Source: CAYFTL01 sp964346145 (lineage in GTDB: Bacteria > Bacillota > Clostridia > Christensenellales > Aristaeellaceae). From it: a DNA stretch of 39,556 nt. Below are positions 16,307 to 24,985 of this stretch, one piece after another. The position numbers were made by a program, and so were the translations under genes. Under the pieces are notes generated by a model. It had not been told where the DNA came from and made no database searches. It saw only the letters and a list, made by a program, of their open reading frames with translations. Numbering within the stretch: the first letter of the stretch is position 1; each line of letters begins with the position of its first letter. The stretch lies in contig CAYFTL010000020.1 of the NCBI GenBank assembly GCA_964346145.1, positions 1 to 39,556 of the forward strand, given 5' to 3'.

Positions 16307-18238
16307 TTACTGTATTCGCTTAAAGTGTCGTTCCAGTTCGCTCCTTCGGAAAACCCGCATAACCGGCCGTCCATGGGGACAGGTGGGCGGCGATCCGGTG
16401 TTTTGCATTTCTTGAATTAAGGATGAAATCTCAATTTCACTCAAGGCGTCCCCGCCCTTCACCGCGTGCTTGCAAGAAGCCTGAATAATCTCGTCCCGGC
16501 GGCGGTCTATCGTGGTCGAACGGAGCAAGTCCAGTCGGTCGACCATTTCGGCAAACACCGGCTTAATTTCCGCCTTGCCCAGCACGTGGGGCACGCTGCG
16601 TACCTGCAAGTCCCGCTCACCAAAGGGCTCCACCTCATACCCCACATCCAGCAAAAGCTGCCTGTTGTCCAGCAGCACCGAGTACTCTTTGGCAGACACC
16701 GGCACCACCATGGGCGCCAGCAATTGCTGCGCCGCCAACCCCTGTTCCAGCTGGCGCTTGTACTGTTCGTACAGGATGCGCTCGTGGGCGGCGTGCTGAT
16801 CGATCATCAGGAGTGCACCTTCGGTCTCTACCAGTACATAGGTGCGAAACACTACACCGATGATGCGCAAGTGGATCGGCGCGTGCGCAGCATTTTGATC
16901 TTTAAACTCCACATTCGAAGGAGGGTTTTCTCTCGTATCTTCCACTACGCTTAGCGGCACAACGCTCGACGCCGGATCCCGTACGATAGCCGATGGATTC
17001 GAAGCAATTGCGATGGTCGGGATTTCAATTTGTTCCAAAGATTTGTCCTGTTGCTGTGCAGGTTTGTACGCTGGTTTGGGATGGTTGGAAATAGGCAGCT
17101 GATCGGGCAGCACCACAGGTTGCCCTGTCGACTCAGTTTGGCTTTGTCCGCCTCCTTCTATCGTCAAATTTTCGACTGGAGGCTTCACAATTTCCACTGT
17201 GGTTTGCGGCGCCTGCATTTCTGGGGCATTAATCTGCTCCAAATCCAGCAAGCGTTCGCCTTCAAAGGCTTTTGCAAGCAGCCCTTCGGCTCCCCCACGC
17301 ATCATTTGCTCGTCACGAAAGCGCACTTCCAGCTTGTTGGGGTGCACGTTTACATCCACCGAATGAGGAGGCAGCGTCACATGCAGCGCACACATCGGAA
17401 AACGGCCGATGGTTACCCGACTCTTGCACACCTCTTCCAGCACTTCGGTCAGCAGTTGGCAACGAACCACCCGGCCATTTACAAAAAACGATTGATGGGA
17501 ACGGTTTGCGCGGCTCAAGTCTCCTACGCCGATCAGCCCAAAGATATGCAAACCACCTTCAAAAGCGTCAAGTTCCACTAGTTTTTCAGCGGTTTCACGC
17601 CCATAGACAGACAAAGCCGCGTGACGCATATTTCCATCACCCACGCTGTGGTATACGGTGCGTTCGTTGTTGATAAAGCGGATGGACACCTGTGGGTTGC
17701 CCAAAATAATGCGCATGATCATATCCGAAACCGCGCCAAATTCTACCGAGGCCTTTTTTAAAAAACCATGGCGCACCGGCACATTATAAAACAGATCGCG
17801 CACTACGATGGTGGTGCCTTCCGGACACCCGTAAGGCTGTAGATTCTCAACCTTGCTCCCGTTAACTTGCAGGCGTATGCCCTCATCATTCCCCCTAGCC
17901 CTCGTGGTGAGGGTAACTTTTGCAACCGCAGCAATAGAAGGAAGGGCCTCCCCACGAAATCCCAGCGTTCGAATGTCGGTCAACTCCTCCTGGGTGCTGA
18001 TCTTTGATGTGGCATGGTTTTCAAATGCAATGCGCGCTTCTTTGGCTGGGATGCCCACGCCGTTATCGGTCACACGGGTATAATCTATACCACCATTTTT
18101 TATTTCTACCGTAATCGATGAAGAGCCCGCATCCAGCGCATTCTCCACCAACTCTTTCACCACGGAAGCCGGGCGTTCCACAACTTCTCCCGCGGCAATG
18201 CGGCCGACTACCGCCGCGTCAAGAACCCGTATAGCCAT
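16307..18238 (-). CDS. mutL: DNA mismatch repair protein MutL (endonuclease-type)
   Basis: GHKL ATPase that couples MutS mismatch recognition to strand incision. The N-terminal domain (1-330) has the ATPase motifs VVKELVENALDAG (E29, N33), DNGVGI and FRGEAL. A poorly conserved, Pro/Gln-rich linker spans about 335-450. The C-terminal domain carries the metal-dependent endonuclease motif DQHAAHERILYE (480-491), the ACKHAVKGGDAL segment and the CPHGRPV zinc motif. This is the MutH-independent type, so it is expected to nick the new strand itself, probably directed by the beta clamp. 643 residues, ATG start with AAGGAT 6 bases upstream, 39 bases after mutS. Confidence 0.97.
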   Translation of the reverse strand: MAIRVLDAAVVGRIAAGEVVERPASVVKELVENALDAGSSSITVEIKNGGIDYTRVTDNGVGIPAKEARIAFENHATSKISTQEELTDIRTLGFRGEALPSIAAVAKVTLTTRARGNDEGIRLQVNGSKVENLQPYGCPEGTTIVVRDLFYNVPVRHGFLKKASVEFGAVSDMIMRIILGNPQVSIRFINNERTVYHSVGDGNMRHAALSVYGRETAEKLVELDAFEGGLHIFGLIGVGDLSRANRSHQSFFVNGRVVRCQLLTEVLEEVCKSRVTIGRFPMCALHVTLPPHSVDVNVHPNKLEVRFRDEQMMRGGAEGLLAKAFEGERLLDLEQINAPEMQAPQTTVEIVKPPVENLTIEGGGQSQTESTGQPVVLPDQLPISNHPKPAYKPAQQQDKSLEQIEIPTIAIASNPSAIVRDPASSVVPLSVVEDTRENPPSNVEFKDQNAAHAPIHLRIIGVVFRTYVLVETEGALLMIDQHAAHERILYEQYKRQLEQGLAAQQLLAPMVVPVSAKEYSVLLDNRQLLLDVGYEVEPFGERDLQVRSVPHVLGKAEIKPVFAEMVDRLDLLRSTTIDRRRDEIIQASCKHAVKGGDALSEIEISSLIQEMQNTGSPPTCPHGRPVMRVFRRSELERHFKRIQ

Positions 18239-18277
18239 TGTTTCATCCTTCTCCCTGGAGGGCTACAAACCCTTCAA

Positions 18278-20878
18278 TCAAATCTGGCGTGCCTTTTCGC
18301 TCAACATAAACAAACAGTTGAGCGCATCGATGGGCGACATGGAGAGCACGTCCAGCTGTTTCACTTCTTCCACCAATTCCATAGGCGCAAAATCCATCAA
18401 AGCGACTTGGCGATCGCCTGCATTTTTCTTTTTGTCCAGTATATTTTGGCCTATAAGATTGCCGTTTTCGTTGGAAACTTCAAGCCGAGCCATAATCTGT
18501 CGAGCTCTTTGCAAAAGCGAAGCCGGCAGTCCGGCTAGTCCGGCCACCGCAATACCGTAGCTGCGGTCGGCGCCCCCCCGCACCACCTTGCGCAGGAATA
18601 TGACCTCATCGCCCTTTTCGGTAGCCGTTATCCTGTAATTTACCACGCTATCCAAATGGCCTTCCAGCTCCGAAAGCTCGTGATAATGGGTAGCGAACAA
18701 GGTGCGCGCGCCACATTTTTTTTCGTTGGCGATGTGCTCCACCGCCGCCCAGGCGATGCTAAGTCCATCAAACGTGCTGGTTCCCCGGCCGACTTCATCT
18801 AAAATCAACAGGCTCTTGGGCGTGGCATATTTCAAAATCGTAGCCATTTCGCTCATTTCCACCATAAAAGTGGATTGGCCAGCATATAAATCGTCGGAAG
18901 CGCCAATGCGGGTAAATATGCGGTCGGTTATGGAAATATCGGCGCTGTGAGCCGGCACAAAGCTGCCCATGTGTGCCATCAGCACAATCAGCGCCACCTG
19001 GCGCATATAGGTGCTCTTGCCAGCCATGTTGGGGCCGGTTATGATCATCAATCGGCCATCGCGGTCAATGTGGGTATCGTTGGGCACAAACTCCCCTCTG
19101 CCCAGCGACCTTTCCACCACTGGATGGCGACCTTCTATGATGTCGTAGCGCCCTTCTTGATTGGTCTCGGGGCGCACAAACTCGTTTTCTATGGCCACTT
19201 GAGCGAGCGACTGAATTGCATCCAGGGTTTTTAAGGCTTGGGTGGTTGTGCTCAGCGCTAGCAGTTGTTCCTTTATAGAATCCCTCACCTGGGTAAACAG
19301 CGCATATTCCAAGCGAACAGATTCCTCTTCGGCCCCGAGAATCGTCTTTTCAATCTGCTTGAGTTCCTCGGTAATAAAGCGCTCGCTGTTGACTAGGGTC
19401 TGCTTGCGGGTATAACGATCGGGCACCAGATCATAAAAGGATCTGGTGACCTCTATAAAATAGCCAAATACGCGGTTGAAACCGACCTTCAAATTTTTGA
19501 TGCCGGTGGCTTCCCGCTCCTGCGCCTCCAGCGCGGCGATCCAGTTTTTCCCTTCGGTAGAAGCAAGGCGCAGGCGGTCCAGTTCCTCGTTGTACCCTTG
19601 ACGAATAATGTTGCCATCCTTCAGCAGCAAAGGCGCATCCGGAGATATGGCGTTTTCCAGCAGTTGCACTAGCTCATCCAAAGGATTCAGCTGCCGCGCC
19701 AATTCGCCGAGCACCGTTTCCGGTTCATAAGCCATAACTTGTTCCTTCACTCGGGGTACCGATTTGAGCGAACGGCACAGCGCCAAGCAATCCCGAGCGT
19801 TTATGGTCTCGTAAGCGATTTTGCTGAGCAGCCGCTCAATATCATAGACCTCATCCAAAGCTTCGCGCAGCATTTGCAGCCGCATAAAATCTTTGCTGAG
19901 TGCCTCCACAGCGTCCAAGCGCCGGTTAATCTCGCGCTCATCCTGCAAGGGCTGCTGAATCCAATGCATTAAGGCGCGGCTGCCCATGCTGGTCACCGTG
20001 CGGTCCAAAGTCCAAAGTAGCGAGCCTTGGCGAGACCTGTTGCGCATGGATTCCACAAGCTCTAAATTGTAGGCGGCGACCTTGTCCACCGTCATATAGT
20101 TGTTGGCATCGTAGTGCTTGATTGCCAAAATGTGGTTTAGCGAATTCATTTGAGTCGCAGTCAGGTAGCGCATTAGCGCCCCTGCCGCCCGAACCGCCAG
20201 CCGGCTCTCTCCAAATCCCAAATCCTGTATGGTATCGATTTTGAAATGATCGGTCAATTGCCGGGCCGCAGCCGCGTAATCAAAGGCTACGGCATCGTAT
20301 ACACCGATCGGCACCGGGCTGATGTGCGCTGCAAATCCCTTTGCTGCATCTTCGTTGCCCAATATCTCCCGGGGAGCAATTCGGCTAAGTTCATCACCCA
20401 AACGCTGAGTAACGCCGCTAATTTGGTAGGCGTAGAACTCACCGGTAGACACATCACAAAAGGCTATCCCCGCGCGCTCTTTTTGCACAAAGAGCGCCAA
20501 AATGTAGTTGGTCTTGTGCTCGTCCAGCATGGCCGATTCGATCACCGTGCCCGGAGTAACAACGCGAACCACCGCACGCTCTACCAACCCTTTGGCCGTA
20601 GCCGGATCTTCAATTTGTTCACAAATAGCAACCTTGTAGCCTTTATCAATCAGCCGGGCGACATAGGTGTCCGCCGCGTGATAAGGAACGCCGCACATAG
20701 GTGCGCGTTCACTTAGGCCGCAATCTTTGCCGGTGAGCGTCAACTCCAGTTCTTTGGACACAAGCTGTGCGTCTTCAAAAAACATTTCATAAAAATCGCC
20801 CATCCTGAAAAACAGGATGGCGTCTTTGTTCTGTTCTTTGATGTTTAGATATTGTTGCATCATTGGGCTTATGGCCAT
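18278..20878 (-). CDS. mutS: DNA mismatch repair protein MutS
   Basis: Mismatch-recognising ATPase. The N-terminal Phe-x-Glu wedge is F29-Y30-E31 in MGDFYEMF. Core clamp and connector regions follow, then the ABC-type ATPase, with Walker A TGPNMAGKST near residue 615, Walker B LLILDEVGRGTSTFDG and the ATHYHELSELE histidine loop. The length of 866 is usual for MutS1, and it is followed directly by mutL. The ATG has GGGGAG 5 bases upstream. The C-terminal tail is short but ends near the expected dimerisation helices. Confidence 0.98.
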   Translation of the reverse strand: MAISPMMQQYLNIKEQNKDAILFFRMGDFYEMFFEDAQLVSKELELTLTGKDCGLSERAPMCGVPYHAADTYVARLIDKGYKVAICEQIEDPATAKGLVERAVVRVVTPGTVIESAMLDEHKTNYILALFVQKERAGIAFCDVSTGEFYAYQISGVTQRLGDELSRIAPREILGNEDAAKGFAAHISPVPIGVYDAVAFDYAAAARQLTDHFKIDTIQDLGFGESRLAVRAAGALMRYLTATQMNSLNHILAIKHYDANNYMTVDKVAAYNLELVESMRNRSRQGSLLWTLDRTVTSMGSRALMHWIQQPLQDEREINRRLDAVEALSKDFMRLQMLREALDEVYDIERLLSKIAYETINARDCLALCRSLKSVPRVKEQVMAYEPETVLGELARQLNPLDELVQLLENAISPDAPLLLKDGNIIRQGYNEELDRLRLASTEGKNWIAALEAQEREATGIKNLKVGFNRVFGYFIEVTRSFYDLVPDRYTRKQTLVNSERFITEELKQIEKTILGAEEESVRLEYALFTQVRDSIKEQLLALSTTTQALKTLDAIQSLAQVAIENEFVRPETNQEGRYDIIEGRHPVVERSLGRGEFVPNDTHIDRDGRLMIITGPNMAGKSTYMRQVALIVLMAHMGSFVPAHSADISITDRIFTRIGASDDLYAGQSTFMVEMSEMATILKYATPKSLLILDEVGRGTSTFDGLSIAWAAVEHIANEKKCGARTLFATHYHELSELEGHLDSVVNYRITATEKGDEVIFLRKVVRGGADRSYGIAVAGLAGLPASLLQRARQIMARLEVSNENGNLIGQNILDKKKNAGDRQVALMDFAPMELVEEVKQLDVLSMSPIDALNCLFMLSEKARQI

Positions 20879-20919
20879 AGTTTCTCCCCTATTCCTGTAA
20901 TAAAAGCAACGGTAAAACC

Positions 20920-21339
20920 TTAGTGCTGAGTATTACAGCCGCCCTGGCAGCTAGAGCAAGAACCGGAACAGCCGCCGCCTTCAATTGGGTTTTCTCCCAT
21001 GTCCCCGGTAATAATAAACCGTAGCACTTGGTTCACCTGTTCGATCAAATTGCTAAAGCTTTCCCGCGCGCCATTGAGTGCGGTAATGTCGTCAATCAGC
21101 TGCATGCGCGCAGACAGTTCATCCATCGCCTGGGAATAATCGGCAATTTGCTTGGGATCAGGGTCTGGCTGGCTCAGCAGTTTTTCCAACTCGCTTTTCT
21201 TTTCCAAATACTGCCCCATGGTCATGGCGGCTTCTTCGTTGCCCATCGCCTTGGTTTCGGCGCGTTTCATTTCCATATATTCGTCGCTTTCCATCAACGC
21301 GACACCCAGTTCACGGGTTTTTTCGAACACTTTGTTCAT
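20920..21339 (-). CDS. YlbF/YmcA-family protein with Cys-rich C-terminal tail
   Basis: Small, mostly helical protein of the Com_YlbF family. In Bacillus subtilis YlbF, YmcA and YaaT form a complex (RicAFT) that affects competence, biofilm and RNase Y-dependent mRNA processing and has been reported to carry iron-sulfur clusters. Residues 1-112 fit the helical family domain, rich in E, K, M and Q. The last 16 residues contain C124, C128, C131 and C135 in a Gly/Ser-rich tail, a likely metal or cluster site (inference). The place between miaB and mutS matches ymcA in Bacillus, although the tail is more like YlbF. 139 residues, ATG with AAGGAG about 11 bases upstream. Confidence 0.82.
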   Translation of the reverse strand: MNKVFEKTRELGVALMESDEYMEMKRAETKAMGNEEAAMTMGQYLEKKSELEKLLSQPDPDPKQIADYSQAMDELSARMQLIDDITALNGARESFSNLIEQVNQVLRFIITGDMGENPIEGGGCSGSCSSCQGGCNTQH

Positions 21340-21408
21340 TGCTTAGGTTACTCCTTTTAAAATGTTGGAATGGTTTATCTTACAAGTACTATATACCCCG
21401 TTTTACAC

Positions 21409-22797
21409 CTACACAAGCTTTCCACGCAGCGTATTTCTGCCCGCCGATTGAATCTTGACCGGCAATATTTGGCCGATGAGCGAGGTTTCCCCCTGTATGT
21501 TGACCATATGCCCCCGGTCGGTGCGCCCATTCACAAAGCCCTCGCTCCGGCTGCTTTCGCCTTCGATGAGCACCTGCTCCGTGCGGCCCACTTGGGCCTC
21601 GCAAACCTGTTCGCTGATTTCCTGTTGCAGCGCAATCAGCTGTTGGATGCGCTCGCTCTTAACCGCATCGGGCGTATCGTCTTGCATCTTTGCGGCGCGC
21701 GTACCTGGGCGCTGAGAATACACAAATGTAAACGCAGAATCGTAGCGCACCTGTTCAACCAGAGACATGGTGTCCAAAAACTGTTGTTCGGTTTCCCCAG
21801 GAAAGCCTACGATGATATCGGTGGTCAGCCCCACATCCGGACAGGTTTTGCGCATTTTTTCAACCAGGCTCAAATAATGCTCGCGGCTGTACCCCCTGTT
21901 CATCGCTTTTAGAATCGCATCATTGCCCGATTGCACCGGCAAGTGCAGCTGTTTGCACAGGTGCTTAAGCTCTCCATATGCCGCGATTAGCTCATCTGAA
22001 ATATCTTTGGGGTGGGAGGTCATGAAGCGTATGCGTTCGATGCCGAGCGAATCAATCTTGTATAGCAATTCGGCAAATTCGCTTCCACCACCGCCGTAGC
22101 TGTTCACATTTTGCCCCAGCAACATAATTTCTTTGGTTCCTGAATCGCACAGCAGCTTGGCTTCGGTCAATATATCCTTCATACTTCGAGAACGCTCCCG
22201 GCCGCGTACGTAAGGAACGATGCAGTAGGAACAGAAATTGTTGCAGCCGTACATTACCGTGATGTATGCAACGTATGGATTGTTGCGCTGAATCGGCAAT
22301 CCTTCGGCAATATCTCCATCCACTTGAAGCACTTCCACAACCGCCGAACGCTCGGTGAGCACCCTATACAAAAGCTGCGGAAAACGATATAGGTTGTGGG
22401 TGCCAAACACCATATCCACAAACGGATAATTTTTCTTGATGCGCTGGGCCATCGCAGGTTCCTGCGTCATACATCCGCCCACGCAGATAATTAGGTTGGG
22501 ATTTTTCTTTTTCAGCTCTTTTAGCCAAATCACGTTACCCAACGCCTTGTTCTCGGCATTCTTGCGCACGGCGCAGGTGTTATACAGGATGAGATCGGCC
22601 TCTTCCCGGGTATCCACCGGTTCAAACCCCATTTGATTAAGCATGCCTGCCAGGGTTTCCGAATCGTGCACATTCATTTGGCAGCCTAAAGTCACAATAT
22701 GATATTTGCGCGAAGGAAGCTGAATCCCTTGCACTTTATCCATAAATACAGTTTGTGTTTCGATCTCCCGATCGTGCACGCGCTTGTCGTTGGTCAT
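21409..22797 (-). CDS. miaB: tRNA-2-methylthio-N6-dimethylallyladenosine synthase
   Basis: Radical SAM methylthiotransferase that converts i6A37 in tRNA to ms2i6A37. The N-terminal UPF0004 domain has cluster ligands C39, C75 and C109. The radical SAM domain has C185, C189 and C192 in GCNNFCSYCIVPYVRG. A TRAM domain occupies the C terminus, with QVLIEGES and GRTDRGHMV. The length of 462 and the N-terminal extension of about 30 residues are typical of Bacillota MiaB. The ATG follows AGGAG by about 9 bases. It belongs to the same run as miaA, so both A37-modifying enzymes are co-located. Confidence 0.96.
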   Translation of the reverse strand: MTNDKRVHDREIETQTVFMDKVQGIQLPSRKYHIVTLGCQMNVHDSETLAGMLNQMGFEPVDTREEADLILYNTCAVRKNAENKALGNVIWLKELKKKNPNLIICVGGCMTQEPAMAQRIKKNYPFVDMVFGTHNLYRFPQLLYRVLTERSAVVEVLQVDGDIAEGLPIQRNNPYVAYITVMYGCNNFCSYCIVPYVRGRERSRSMKDILTEAKLLCDSGTKEIMLLGQNVNSYGGGGSEFAELLYKIDSLGIERIRFMTSHPKDISDELIAAYGELKHLCKQLHLPVQSGNDAILKAMNRGYSREHYLSLVEKMRKTCPDVGLTTDIIVGFPGETEQQFLDTMSLVEQVRYDSAFTFVYSQRPGTRAAKMQDDTPDAVKSERIQQLIALQQEISEQVCEAQVGRTEQVLIEGESSRSEGFVNGRTDRGHMVNIQGETSLIGQILPVKIQSAGRNTLRGKLV

Positions 22798-22819
22798 ATG
22801 TTAAAACTCCTGTTTTGCG

Positions 22820-24277
22820 TTATATCAGCCTGCGCGCCCCTTTGGGCAGCGCCGACGGATCGATAGGCTCTATTGAGTAATGGCTGGTCAACCCGTTGTT
22901 GATGACCACATAAATGCTTTCCTCGCCGCTCATTTCCAGCAAAGAAAGGTCGCTTGCCACAGGCCGGCTACAGTGCACGAGCCACGCGGCATGCGGTTGC
23001 AGCGCAAGCCGGCCGCGCAATTCGTGACAAATTCTTCGGGCGATAGTTTCGCTGGACGGCAATCGGCCTCGCCCTTGGCACAGCGTGCAAGCGTCGGTAA
23101 GCTGTTTCTCCAGCGGAATGTAGCGGGCTTTGCGCGTCATTTCCATAAACCCCAACTGGGTTATTCCTAGAACCTTGGTCCTGGTTTTGTCCCGCTTTAG
23201 CGCTTGCTTGAAATGCTCCATCAGCTCTCTGCGGTGCCGTGCAAGTTCCATATCAATAAAATCAATGATGATGATGCCGTCTATGTCACGCAGGCGCAAT
23301 TGGCGGGCGATCTCGTCTGCTGCCTCGCGGTTAAGGTCGGCCGCGGTTTGTTCCAAATCTCCCTTTCCGGTAAACTTGCCGGTATTCACGTCGATTACCG
23401 TTAAAGCTTCGGTAGAATCAATCACCAAAAATCCGCCACTCTTTAACCAAATTCGCCTGGCGATCGCCTTGTCCAGTTGTGCATCCACCTTGTGTAAATC
23501 AAACAAGGGGAAACTGCCCTCATGCAATTCTGCCACGCTTTTTATCGAATCGTTTTCTTGCAAAACGGCATTCATCAAGCCTGCATCATCGAATACGATG
23601 CGCTCCACGTCCCCACTTACAAAATAATAAGACAGCACATCGCACAATGCTGACGGCTCATACAAAAGCCTGGGAGCGGCCACAGTAGAGCCTTTTCGCT
23701 CTATATGTTCCCACAGAGTCGCAAGGTTGTGTATTTCGTCTATGATTTGCTGTTTGTCCGCATGGACACAAGCCGTGCGAAGGATCACGCCCATGCCCTC
23801 CGGCTTATGCTCCATAGCCAAGTTGCGCAGATAGCGGCGCGTTTCTTCTTCTTCAATATTTCGGGAAACGCCCACATAGCTGGTGGTGGGCAAAAGCACA
23901 ACCAACTCCCCGGATAAATCTATCTGGGCGGTGCAGCGCACACCCTTGTCTCCACCAGGCTCCTTGGTAACCTGCACCCAAATTTCATGGCCGCTCTTCA
24001 GCGCGTTTACATTTTTGATCGGTTTTCCCTCGGCATTGTTTGCTCGTTTTGGAGGCACCATATCTTTTTCGGCCAAAAACGCACGTTTTTCTAAGCCGAT
24101 GTCCACAAACGCCGCTTGCATTCCGGGCAGCACGTTGCTCACCCGTCCCTTGTAAATATTGCCCACCAAAGTTCTATCCCTTTGGCGTTCAATGTAAAGC
24201 TCGACAAGCTTGTTTTGCTCCATCACGGCCACGCGAATCTGATCGTTTTCTTTTTCTACTAAGATTTGTTTGTGCAC
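22820..24277 (-). CDS. rng: Ribonuclease G/E family endoribonuclease
   Basis: Single-strand-specific endoribonuclease for rRNA and mRNA processing. The N-terminal S1-like domain covers about 35-130, with VGNIYKGRVSNVLPGMQAAFVDIG. The catalytic DNase I-like domain has metal-binding aspartates D296 (VIDVNTG) and D339 (IIDFIDM). The Zn-link C397/C400 sits in CTLCQGRG. At 485 residues it is RNase G-like and lacks the long disordered scaffold of RNase E. Start is GTG at 24277, with AGGAGG 5-6 bases upstream. In many Clostridia this gene follows TIGR03960 and DUF2344 genes, as here, but is then followed by rplU-rpmA; here miaB comes next. Confidence 0.95.
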   Translation of the reverse strand: MHKQILVEKENDQIRVAVMEQNKLVELYIERQRDRTLVGNIYKGRVSNVLPGMQAAFVDIGLEKRAFLAEKDMVPPKRANNAEGKPIKNVNALKSGHEIWVQVTKEPGGDKGVRCTAQIDLSGELVVLLPTTSYVGVSRNIEEEETRRYLRNLAMEHKPEGMGVILRTACVHADKQQIIDEIHNLATLWEHIERKGSTVAAPRLLYEPSALCDVLSYYFVSGDVERIVFDDAGLMNAVLQENDSIKSVAELHEGSFPLFDLHKVDAQLDKAIARRIWLKSGGFLVIDSTEALTVIDVNTGKFTGKGDLEQTAADLNREAADEIARQLRLRDIDGIIIIDFIDMELARHRRELMEHFKQALKRDKTRTKVLGITQLGFMEMTRKARYIPLEKQLTDACTLCQGRGRLPSSETIARRICHELRGRLALQPHAAWLVHCSRPVASDLSLLEMSGEESIYVVINNGLTSHYSIEPIDPSALPKGARRLI

Positions 24278-24301
24278 AGCCGCCTCCTTGGATTCTAAGG
24301 G

Positions 24302-24985
24302 TTAAACGTATAGCAAGTCTTTGGGTATGCCGGACGCATCTATGCCCAACAAAGCAGTGCGAAGTATGCTGCATTCGGGCGCTGTGACCCCCGCCATATC
24401 CGCCAAGGTGGATACCAGCAGGTCGGGCTTGAGCGTGGCCTTTTCGGTGAGCTGCAGCCTGGCCAACAATAGTGCTTGCCCATCTTCGGTTTTGCTTGTC
24501 GTAAGGGAGATCGCCATCGGCCGAATGTCGGTAAGGGTTTCCCCGGATTTGGTTTTGCGCATCGCCATTATGCTCTGCTCCTGCATAAACTTATCTGCCT
24601 GGCCAAGAATTTTGTCTCCTGCTTCGCCTACAATTCGAATTTCATAGTCGGCCATGCACATCTGCGCCATCATCGCAGGATGGCGGTCGTCCACCAAGCG
24701 CACCTGGTACACCGGCATATCTTTGGGCAAGGCTTTGCGCATTTGCTCAAGCACCCGTTCTTCGGTAACTTCCTGCGCCATTTTTATATCCAGTATTTCA
24801 CATTCACTGACCCAACCCGTAGCCAGTGCCGATGCAAAGGACATGCGCGGGTGGGGATTAAATCCCTGGGAATATGCGACTGGTAAATCTGTGCGCCGGA
24901 GTGCACGCTGCATGAAGCGCTGCAAATCCAAATGGGAAATAAATCGCAGCCGCGCAAGCTTTCCAAAGCGAATCAAAGCTCTCAT
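24302..24985 (-). CDS. DUF2344 / TIGR03936 radical SAM-linked protein
   Basis: Protein of unknown function that is nearly always encoded beside, or fused to, TIGR03960 radical SAM proteins. The conserved N-terminal block is clear: FGKLARLRFISHLDLQR, then RRTDLPVAYSQGFNPHPRMSF, and a central segment ending in LVDDRHPAMM. It contains no cluster motif itself. I place the start at the ATG at 24985, because it overlaps the TGA of the radical SAM gene (ATGA). A GTG at 24997 is only one base from the AAGGAG site. 227 residues. A substrate-binding partner role has been suggested for such proteins, but this is not established. Confidence 0.88.
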   Translation of the reverse strand: MRALIRFGKLARLRFISHLDLQRFMQRALRRTDLPVAYSQGFNPHPRMSFASALATGWVSECEILDIKMAQEVTEERVLEQMRKALPKDMPVYQVRLVDDRHPAMMAQMCMADYEIRIVGEAGDKILGQADKFMQEQSIMAMRKTKSGETLTDIRPMAISLTTSKTEDGQALLLARLQLTEKATLKPDLLVSTLADMAGVTAPECSILRTALLGIDASGIPKDLLYV

